Positions 58,375 through 64,000 of a stretch of DNA of 64,000 bases are shown piece by piece. Position 1 is the first letter of the stretch. The number at the start of each line of letters is the position of its first letter. A program made the translations under genes and the position numbers. Origin of the DNA: Streptomyces sp. AP-93 (GTDB taxonomy: Bacteria; Actinomycetota; Actinomycetes; Streptomycetales; Streptomycetaceae); contig NZ_JALGBX010000001.1 in assembly GCF_022808175.1 (NCBI RefSeq), positions 248,001 through 312,000 on the forward strand. The letters run 5' to 3'. The notes beneath the pieces are model-generated. The model saw only the letters and a list, made by a program, of their open reading frames with translations. It did no database searches and was not told the DNA's origin.

Positions 58375-58764
58375 CAGGGTGGCCCTCACGGGCCTGCTCC
58401 CCAACCTCACGGTTGGGGGTGACGCCGTCGATGCCAGGTGAAGCATCGGTGGTCTCCCCTCGCACATGTTCCACGCCGGTTACCGCACGAGCACGGTGTT
58501 CGAGTCCCGTTTCGTCCCCGATCCGGGGGGTGTCTGCTGACTCGAATTCCAGAGCAGCCCGCTGAGGAAGCACGGACTGGTGGGTCTTCTCGCCTACGTG
58601 GAACGTAGCCAACTTTCGTTCACCTCCACACATGTGTTGTTGGCTGGTGCTGGTAACGGCGGCCCTCAACCACGCGGGTTGAAAGCCCCTTCCTTGCTGG
58701 AGGGGATCCTGTTACAGGGCCGGGACTCCGGTCTGTTATCGCTCACGGTCTCCGGACGAACGGC
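58375..58764 (-). ncRNA. Predicted omega-RNA scaffold of the IscB element
   Basis: On the reverse strand, directly before iscB, stand closely packed hairpins: CGATGC/GCATCG (58448-58429), CCCCAACCGTGAGGTTGGGG (58418-58399) and GGCCC-GTGA-GGGCC (58394-58381). The last two are capped by GUGA, a GNRA tetraloop. Near the left end GTAAC (58715-58711) and GTTAC (58657-58653) enclose two further stems, CCCCT/AGGGG and TCAACC/GGTTGA. IscB omega-RNAs are encoded upstream of iscB with the guide at the 5' end, so the guide would be the flank ending CGCCGCTACATTCAC. The ends are approximate. Confidence 0.72.
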
Positions 58765-58884
58765 GTGAATGTAGCGGCGAACCTTGCCCGGACCGCCCTC
58801 TCTGTCCCACATTCATCCGATCGTGTGCAGAACCGGTGGGTCTCTTTACGGACCGACCCCCTCCACCCGCGTACGCTGCGCCCC

Positions 58885-59226
58885 ATGACCCGCCGGCCCA
58901 CCGGGGAGCCTCACCCCGGCAGCTGCGAGCGCCCCGACGGCGACGGCAGCCACGCAGAGTCCACGGCCCCGCCGCACGTCCCCGAGCCGGCAGCGCCCGA
59001 GCTGACCGAGGCGGAGTGCCGGCGGTGCGGGACCTACATCGCGGGGCTCGACGGGCGCTACGCGTGCGGGGTCTGCGGCTGGGTGAACGACCACTCCGAG
59101 GGCCACCGCCGGCTGCCCCGGGCGGACGAGGACCCGGACCGGCCGCCGAAGGGCCGCAGGCGGCCGAAACAGCTCCCCGGACCCCCGGATCCCGGGCCTT
59201 CGGCGGTGTCCGGGACGGGCGGCTGA
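58885..59226 (+). CDS. Small zinc-ribbon hypothetical protein
   Basis: A 113-residue hydrophilic protein. The centre carries [20 protein letters not shown] (C-x2-C-x12-C-x2-C), a probable zinc ribbon. The flanks are Pro, Arg and Glu rich and look disordered. The start is ATG 58885. It lies upstream of lipB on the same strand. The 120-bp region before it (58765-58884) is the former divergent promoter shared with the NsdA-like gene, now split by the IscB element. Confidence 0.68.
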   Translation: MTRRPTGEPHPGSCERPDGDGSHAESTAPPHVPEPAAPELTEAECRRCGTYIAGLDGRYACGVCGWVNDHSEGHRRLPRADEDPDRPPKGRRRPKQLPGPPDPGPSAVSGTGG

Positions 59227-59314
59227 CGGGGCCCGCGGGGGCCGCCGTACCCTTGCCTGGTGCGATAGGTGCACACAGCAAGTTCGTCGGCAGGTTCAAC
59301 GAGGAGGCGCCGCG

Positions 59315-60112
59315 GTGGCTGAGCTTGGGTTTGTCCGCTTGGGCTTCGGCCCGGAGGCCGTCGAGTACACGGTGGCCTGGGAAGAGCAGCGCCGGGTGCA
59401 CGCGGCCCGCTTCGCGGACGAGATCGAGGACACCTGCCTGCTGGTGGAGCACCTGCCGGTCTACACGGCCGGCCGGCGTACCGCCGACAGCGAGCGCCCG
59501 CTCGACGGCACGCCCGTCGTGGACGTGGACCGCGGCGGCAAGATCACCTGGCACGGCCCGGGCCAGCTGGTCGGCTACCCGATCATGAAGCTGCCCCGCC
59601 CCGTGGACGTGGTCGCCCACGTCCGCCGCCTGGAGGACGCGCTGATCCGCACGGCCGCCGAGTTCGGCCTGGAGACCACCCGCGTCGAGGGGCGCAGCGG
59701 GGTCTGGGTGCTCGGCGACCCCGTGGAGGAGCGCCCGAAGATCGGCGGCCTCTCGCTGGACTTCGACCCGAGGCTGCACGACGAGGAGTTCGACGCCCGC
59801 CTGAACGGCCCCGAGTACGCGCCTTCCAACGCCGGCCAGCGCCGCGAGGACCGCAAGCTCGCCGCCATCGGCATCCGGGTCGCCAAGGGCGTCACGATGC
59901 ACGGCTTCGCGATCAACGTGAACCCCGACAACACCTGGTTCGACCGGATCGTCCCCTGCGGGATCCGGGACGCCGGTGTGACCTCGCTCTCGTACGAACT
60001 GGGCCGCGAGATCACCATCGCCGAGGTGCTGCCGGTGATCGAACGGCACCTGAAGGACGTGCTGGAGCAGGCCGAGCTGCGCCCGCGGGAGATAGAGCCT
60101 GCCGCGGGCTGA
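59315..60112 (+). CDS. lipB: Octanoyltransferase LipB
   Basis: A 265-residue enzyme that moves the octanoyl group from acyl carrier protein to lipoyl domains, the first step of lipoate synthesis. Conserved features are [22 protein letters not shown], the catalytic Lys in [12 protein letters not shown] and the catalytic Cys in [13 protein letters not shown]. The start GTG 59315 follows GAGGAGG. It is followed by lipA on the same strand after 119 bp. Confidence 0.95.
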   Translation: MAELGFVRLGFGPEAVEYTVAWEEQRRVHAARFADEIEDTCLLVEHLPVYTAGRRTADSERPLDGTPVVDVDRGGKITWHGPGQLVGYPIMKLPRPVDVVAHVRRLEDALIRTAAEFGLETTRVEGRSGVWVLGDPVEERPKIGGLSLDFDPRLHDEEFDARLNGPEYAPSNAGQRREDRKLAAIGIRVAKGVTMHGFAINVNPDNTWFDRIVPCGIRDAGVTSLSYELGREITIAEVLPVIERHLKDVLEQAELRPREIEPAAG

Positions 60113-60231
60113 TCCCGGGGGGACGCCGGGGAATGGGTCGGGCCGCCCGCAGGTTGGCCGAGTGAAGAGCGTATGAAATTACGGGCGTACCCTGGTGGGC
60201 GCCGAAGAATCGAAGTCACAGGGAGCCGGTC

Positions 60232-61179
60232 GTGTCCGCAGTCGCACCCGACGGACGCAAGATGCTGCGCCTAGAGGTCCGTAACGCCCAGACGCCCATC
60301 GAGCGCAAGCCCGAGTGGATCAAGACGCGGGCGAAGATGGGTCCCGAGTACACCAAGATGCAGGCCCTGGTGAAGGGCGAAGGACTGCACACGGTGTGCC
60401 AGGAAGCCGGCTGTCCGAACATCTACGAATGCTGGGAGGACCGCGAGGCCACCTTCCTCATCGGTGGCGACCAGTGCACCCGGCGCTGTGACTTCTGCCA
60501 GATCGACACGGGCAAGCCCGAGGCGCTGGACCGCGACGAGCCCCGCCGCGTCGGCGAGTCCGTCGTCACCATGGACCTGAATTACGCCACCATCACGGGC
60601 GTCGCGCGCGACGACCTGGCGGACGGCGGAGCCTGGCTCTACGCGGAGACCGTGCGCCAGATCCACGAGCAGACGGCGGGCCGCGAGAGCGGGCACACCA
60701 AGGTCGAGCTGCTCGCCCCGGACTTCAACGCGGTCCCGGAGCTGCTGGACGAGGTCTTCGCCTCCCGCCCCGAGGTCTTCGCCCACAACATCGAGACGGT
60801 GCCGCGCATCTTCAAGCGCATCCGCCCCGGCTTCCGCTACGAGCGCTCGATGGACGTCATCACGCGGGCGCGGGCCTACGGCCTCGTCACCAAGTCCAAC
60901 CTGATCCTGGGCATGGGCGAGGAGCGCGAGGAGGTCAGCCAGGCGCTGAAGGACCTCCACGAGGCGGGCTGCGAGCTCATCACCATCACGCAGTACCTGC
61001 GCCCCTCGCCGCGCCACCACCCGGTCGAGCGCTGGGTGAAGCCGGCCGAGTTCGTGGAGCTGGCGCAGGAAGCCGAGGAGATCGGTTTCTCCGGAGTCAT
61101 GTCCGGCCCGCTGGTCCGCTCCTCGTACCGCGCGGGACGTCTTTACACCCAGGCGATGGAGAAGCGCGCGACGGTCTGA
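60232..61179 (+). CDS. lipA: Lipoyl synthase LipA
   Basis: A 315-residue radical SAM enzyme that inserts two sulfurs into octanoyl groups on lipoyl domains. The auxiliary cluster motif [12 protein letters not shown] (C-x4-C-x5-C) and the radical-SAM motif CTRRCDFC (C-x3-C-x2-C) are both complete, and the C-terminal [11 protein letters not shown] carries the conserved RSSY. The start GTG 60232 follows CAGGGAG. It works directly after LipB. Confidence 0.97.
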   Translation: MSAVAPDGRKMLRLEVRNAQTPIERKPEWIKTRAKMGPEYTKMQALVKGEGLHTVCQEAGCPNIYECWEDREATFLIGGDQCTRRCDFCQIDTGKPEALDRDEPRRVGESVVTMDLNYATITGVARDDLADGGAWLYAETVRQIHEQTAGRESGHTKVELLAPDFNAVPELLDEVFASRPEVFAHNIETVPRIFKRIRPGFRYERSMDVITRARAYGLVTKSNLILGMGEEREEVSQALKDLHEAGCELITITQYLRPSPRHHPVERWVKPAEFVELAQEAEEIGFSGVMSGPLVRSSYRAGRLYTQAMEKRATV

Positions 61180-61449
61180 GTGCCAGGTGCGCGTGAGGCG
61201 TGCATGGCGCGCGAGGCGCGTGGTGCGGGCGGTATGTGAACTCCCGCACAAAGTCTTACTTACGGGTAACACCGCACCGATGCGGCCCCTAGGCTCTTTC
61301 TAGCGAGAGTCCTGGTGGGCCGCATCAAGGTTTCATCACTGTTTGACCAGTCGGTCATGCCCTGGTAACACCAGTCAGTGACGATTGTTCGACGCACCGC
61401 ACACACGCTTGGCAACCCCCGACGTGAGCTCCGTGAAAGGGTCGACACC

Positions 61450-61647
61450 ATGCAGGCCGCGCCCGTACGCGCCATCGCCATTCCGTCCCTCACCGACGCC
61501 GTCCGCGGCCTGGAGTCGCTGCTCATGAGCGGCGCCCGCCGGAACGCCTGGACGGCGGTCCTCGAAGACCGCCGCAGGGCCCAGGACCGGGTCGAAACCG
61601 AGCACGTACTCGAGGCCGCGGCGACCCGGACCGAGAAGGCCACGTAA
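61450..61647 (+). CDS. Small conserved protein between lipA and DUF4191
   Basis: A 65-residue protein (MQAAPVRAIAIPSLTDAVRG onward), predicted helical, no motif. The start ATG 61450 follows AAAGGG. It lies 10 bp before the DUF4191 gene, so they are cotranscribed. The 270-bp gap before it holds a GTGCGGG/CCCGCAC stem (61223-61249) that may end lipA transcription, and probably the promoter of this pair. Confidence 0.65.
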   Translation: MQAAPVRAIAIPSLTDAVRGLESLLMSGARRNAWTAVLEDRRRAQDRVETEHVLEAAATRTEKAT

Positions 61648-61657
61648 ACTTCGCTGC

Positions 61658-62350
61658 ATGGCGAGGAAGTCAAACGCAGAGACTGCTGCGAACCCCGGGC
61701 GACTGAAGCAGATCGCCCTGACGTACAAGATGACGCGCAAGGCCGACCCGAAGGTCGGTCTGATCGTCGCGGGCGTGGGAATCGTCACCTTTGGTGTCTT
61801 TCTTGCGATCGGCTTCCTGATCGACCACCCGGTCTACCTGGGCATCCTGGGCTTCCTGGTGGCGTTCCTGGCGATGGCGGTCATCTTCGGACGGCGAGCC
61901 GAGACGGCCGCCTTCGGACAGATGGAGGGACAGCCGGGCGCGGCCGCGGCCGTACTGGACAACGTGGGCCGGGGCTGGAGCACCACCCCCGCCGTCGCGA
62001 TGAGCAAGCAGCAGGACATCGTCCACCGTGCCGTGGGCAAGGCCGGCGTGGTCCTGATCGCCGAGGGCAACCCGAACCGGGTCAAGCCGATGCTCGCGAA
62101 CGAGAAGAAGAAGCTGGCCCGGATCATGCCCGACATCCCGGTCCACGACTTCATCGTGGGCAAGGGCGAGGGCGAGGTGCCGCTCAAGAAGGTCCGTACG
62201 ACCCTGATGAAGCTGCCCCGCGTGCTCTCCGGACCCCAGATCACCCAGGTCAACGACAAACTGCGGGCCATGGGGGACTTGCTGAGTAATATGCCGATCC
62301 CAAAGGGCCCTATGCCCGGTCGTGGCATGAAGGGTCAGCGACCGCGATGA
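61658..62350 (+). CDS. DUF4191-family membrane protein
   Basis: A 230-residue protein with a basic N-terminus, two adjacent membrane segments (VGLIVAGVGIVTFGVFLAIG and VYLGILGFLVAFLAMAVIFG, residues ~34-80) and a cytosolic C-terminal domain. It is conserved next to lipA in actinobacteria, and its function is not known. The last ~25 codons (from about 62275) use A/T third bases such as AGT AAT, CCA, CCT, GGT CGT and CGA, unlike the rest of the gene, which suggests the 3' end was replaced by recombination at an attachment site. Confidence 0.88.
   Translation: MARKSNAETAANPGRLKQIALTYKMTRKADPKVGLIVAGVGIVTFGVFLAIGFLIDHPVYLGILGFLVAFLAMAVIFGRRAETAAFGQMEGQPGAAAAVLDNVGRGWSTTPAVAMSKQQDIVHRAVGKAGVVLIAEGNPNRVKPMLANEKKKLARIMPDIPVHDFIVGKGEGEVPLKKVRTTLMKLPRVLSGPQITQVNDKLRAMGDLLSNMPIPKGPMPGRGMKGQRPR
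62275..62350. other. Candidate attachment-site junction (attL or attR)
   Basis: The third-position bias of the DUF4191 gene falls suddenly here while the protein still reads NMPIPKGPMPGRGMKGQRPR, and the integrase gene starts overlapping at 62310-62350. A serine-integrase element using this 3' end as attB would leave such a patch of element-derived but protein-conserving DNA. The core cannot be fixed without the other junction. Confidence 0.45.
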
Positions 62351-64000
62351 GGACACCGGGAGTGACCCCTGTGGTCATTTCCATGGTGGGCAACGGATGA
62401 GGCTTGGTTGGAGGGGTGCCTTGGCACCCCTCCAACGCGTTCATGACCGCTTCCCACAGGCCTGATTCCGTCCAGCGCCGCCAATGGCCGCGCAACCCCG
62501 TCGAGCTGTGTTTCGCGTTCAGCTCTGCCCACCGTGCATCGGTCCTCGCCTTCTCCAGGAAGGCTTCCAGGACGGTCCGGGGAGCCAAGCCCCCCTTCTG
62601 GCGAGCGCGCGTTCCCCCGTTGGGGAACAAGCCCAGGGCGATCAGTCGAGCCCAGACCTCATCGGTCACCGTCGGGACCGATCTGGCCTCTTTCCGGAAC
62701 CAGTCGGCCACGGGGCAGACCGTGCCCCGCCGCATCGGGGGCGGTGGGCCGGTCATCTCGATCCGGATGTCGAGCAAGCCCATCAACTCCCGCTGCCGCT
62801 CTCGCGCCAGATCCTTCAATTCCTCGTGGGTCAACCGGGTGAGGGCCCGAAGCGTCAGGGCCCGACACTCCTCGTTGATCGCCTCCACATGCCAGGAAGC
62901 CACCTCCGCGCGTGTCCGCTCCAAGCGCTCACGCTCTTCCCGTAGTGGCCTCAGGGCCCGGTCGGCAGCGATTTCCGCATCTCTGGGCGGCAGTCCCCGC
63001 TCCGTCGCAGACTTTGCCATGACGCTCGCGACGAGGCCGATCGTCTTGGCCTGCTCGGCAACGAGCCGATCCAGCTCGGTCAGTCTCGCCGCACGGTTCG
63101 CAGCCGGCCGGGTGCTTAGTCCGGACCGCTCCTCCGCCGGGGCGCGGAATCGTTCCTCATCTCCGACAAGGGTGCAGACTCTGGCCCACGCCCAATCTTC
63201 GACTCCGGTGGCATAGATCTGTGGGCAGGAGCAAATGGAGGCGCCCGCGTACAGCGGTCGCTTCCCCGTGCAGACGTAGTGAGGGGATTTCTCGCCGACT
63301 GGACTCCCGCCGACATAGTGCTTCCCGCACGGACTCGATCTGCGCCCACTGAGGGTGTAGCAGTTCCACTGAACCGGCGAAACCTTCGGCCGCCGGGAGA
63401 CCGCGCTCCTGAGTTCGGCGACTTCGGCCTCGGTGAAGACGGGATCGAGCGGGATCGCAATGCTCTCTCCCCAGACGGGAGCGCCGTCGGGCCGGGTCTC
63501 TGCCCGGTGTGGCTTTCGGAAGACGTATCGGGCACTCAAGAGGTCCTCGTCCATGAGCCGTGCCCTGATATTGGCCTGGCTCCAGCGCTTGCCCGATCGA
63601 GTGCGTGAGCCCTCCGTGTTCAGGGCGAGCGCGACGCGGCCCCACTTGCCGTGTTCTTTGACGGCGAGCTGCCTCGCCCGGCGCAAGGTCGGCGCCTCGT
63701 GACGAGTGGTGCAAGGGGCTGACGGGGAGCAGTGGTCTCCTCCGTCGCAGTCATCGATCACCAAGCGCTGCTCGCCGCGGCGGCCCTGGTTGAGGATCCG
63801 GTATCCGTATCGCGGTGCCCCTCCGGGATGGCCGCCTTCTTTGGCCTTCTCCTGGATTCCGCCCTGTGTGCGGGTACGGATGTTCCTGTGCTCCTGTATG
63901 GCGTACTGGGCACCGTGGTGCATCCGTGATCGTCCGGCTCCGGTGGAGTTGTCGTAGTCGTCGTTGGCGACGGCCACGAAGATGCCCAGATCCTCAAGTT
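62310..64000 (-). CDS. Large serine recombinase (N-terminus outside window)
   Basis: The visible ~563 residues start within LEDLGIFVAVANDDYDN, which fits the end of the resolvase catalytic domain, so the active Ser lies to the right of the window. Then come a recombinase domain (GGAPRYGYRI … WSQANIRARLMDEDLLSARY), a zinc-ribbon segment (SPCGKHYVGG … YVC … CSCPQI) and a coiled coil (AARLTELDRLVAEQAKTIGL and EERERLERTRAEVASWH). The last ~110 residues (DEVWARLIALGLFPNGG … GHWRRWTESGLWEAVMNAL) resemble the DUF4096 region of IS5-type transposases. GC and codon bias are lower than in host genes. The TAG stop at 62310 lies inside the DUF4191 gene. Confidence 0.85.
   Translation of the reverse strand, partial: LEDLGIFVAVANDDYDNSTGAGRSRMHHGAQYAIQEHRNIRTRTQGGIQEKAKEGGHPGGAPRYGYRILNQGRRGEQRLVIDDCDGGDHCSPSAPCTTRHEAPTLRRARQLAVKEHGKWGRVALALNTEGSRTRSGKRWSQANIRARLMDEDLLSARYVFRKPHRAETRPDGAPVWGESIAIPLDPVFTEAEVAELRSAVSRRPKVSPVQWNCYTLSGRRSSPCGKHYVGGSPVGEKSPHYVCTGKRPLYAGASICSCPQIYATGVEDWAWARVCTLVGDEERFRAPAEERSGLSTRPAANRAARLTELDRLVAEQAKTIGLVASVMAKSATERGLPPRDAEIAADRALRPLREERERLERTRAEVASWHVEAINEECRALTLRALTRLTHEELKDLARERQRELMGLLDIRIEMTGPPPPMRRGTVCPVADWFRKEARSVPTVTDEVWARLIALGLFPNGGTRARQKGGLAPRTVLEAFLEKARTDARWAELNAKHSSTGLRGHWRRWTESGLWEAVMNALEGCQGTPPTKPHPLPTMEMTTGVTPGVLIAVADPSCHDRA

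Larger units (their letters stand above)
56971..58764 (-). mobile_element. IS200/IS605-superfamily IscB element (no transposase)
   Basis: A 1,794-bp unit inferred from its ends. The left end, next to the RNA region, follows ATTCAC in the flank (58770-58765, reverse strand). The right end finishes with a CCCC-x10-GGGG hairpin (56978-56996) and TTTCCAC at 56977-56971. The similarity of the flanking TTCAC and terminal TCCAC fits the target and cleavage tetra/pentanucleotides of single-strand-transposing IS. It carries iscB only, with no TnpA Y1 transposase, so it would need a transposase in trans. There are no target duplications, as expected for this superfamily. The exact ends are inferred. 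Confidence 0.7.

Noticed and set aside
58373..58669. N-terminal 99-residue extension of IscB
   Set aside because: The region folds as tandem hairpins and has no protein motif; IscB homology begins at VFVLDKHG. A TTG start behind GGAGG near 58607 keeps a small doubt.

Overview
The window is chromosomal DNA of a Streptomyces or a very close relative. GC is very high with strong G/C bias at third codon positions, GTG starts and 4-bp ATGA/GTGA stop-start overlaps are common, and the gene content is typical: malEFG with LacI regulators, glnII beside an OmpR-type regulator, lipB-lipA-DUF4191, an NsdA-like regulator, and an HTH-nSTAND-WD40 giant protein. From memory, not from a search, the order resembles the S. 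coelicolor segment running from malR/aglA (about SCO2228-2232) through glnII to lipA/lipB (about SCO2193-2195), read in reverse. No rRNA, tRNA, CRISPR array or PKS/NRPS cluster was seen.

Layout. 1-745: partial PAP2-family membrane protein. 872-9766: alpha-glucan uptake locus. A malEFG ABC importer is flanked on both sides by a GH13 glucosidase translationally coupled to a LacI regulator, giving a mirror-image layout. 9767-10500: no gene, but a 27-bp-arm branched inverted repeat. 10501-17837: accessory island with a frameshifted YdcF-like gene, a small ORF, an XRE/TPR-like regulator, a tightly overlapped operon (dTDP-sugar 4,6-dehydratase, ATP-grasp ligase, DegT aminotransferase, low-molecular-weight phosphatase) and a convergent MurG-like glycosyltransferase. 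17998-22776: HTH-nSTAND-TM-WD40 protein divergent from a secreted ricin-type lectin and a small Tat-exported cysteine protein. 23003-30195: secreted alpha-amylase with CBM20 and a two-catalytic-domain amylopullulanase, behind a promoter carrying the same CTTGCAG-type box as malE. 30253-39556: GNAT, TetR, ferredoxin-type reductase with a diiron-like partner, a membrane protein, a PTP, a rhomboid-like protein, a His/Met-rich membrane protein and a PepSY protein. 39609-43729: Ser/Thr kinase, OmpR-type regulator next to glnII, and a GlnR-box-like array. 43990-55031: oxidoreductases, serine hydrolase, ArsC-like protein, deacetylase lacking its His motif, SpoIIE phosphatase, VIT transporter, TIGR01777 protein and FAD oxidoreductase.

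55459-58884 is the most striking part. A complete IscB-type IS element (PLMP, RuvC, bridge helix, HNH and C-terminal target-interaction domain, with all catalytic residues visible) carries an upstream structured-RNA region with GNRA-capped hairpins. It sits 12 bp before the start codon of the NsdA-like regulator. 58885-62350 holds the lipoate genes and DUF4191. At the right edge, a large serine recombinase (N-terminus outside the window) converges on and overlaps the 3' end of the DUF4191 gene. That gene's last ~25 codons abruptly lose the host codon bias, which suggests an attachment-site junction.

How the genes connect. The extracellular amylase and amylopullulanase would produce maltodextrins, MalEFG would import them, and the two cytosolic GH13 enzymes would hydrolyse them. 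LacI/MalR-type repressors probably act on shared CTTGC/GCAAG operators. lipB and lipA form the lipoate pathway. The dehydratase/aminotransferase/ATP-grasp/glycosyltransferase island looks like an uncharacterised amino-deoxysugar or envelope-glycan pathway.
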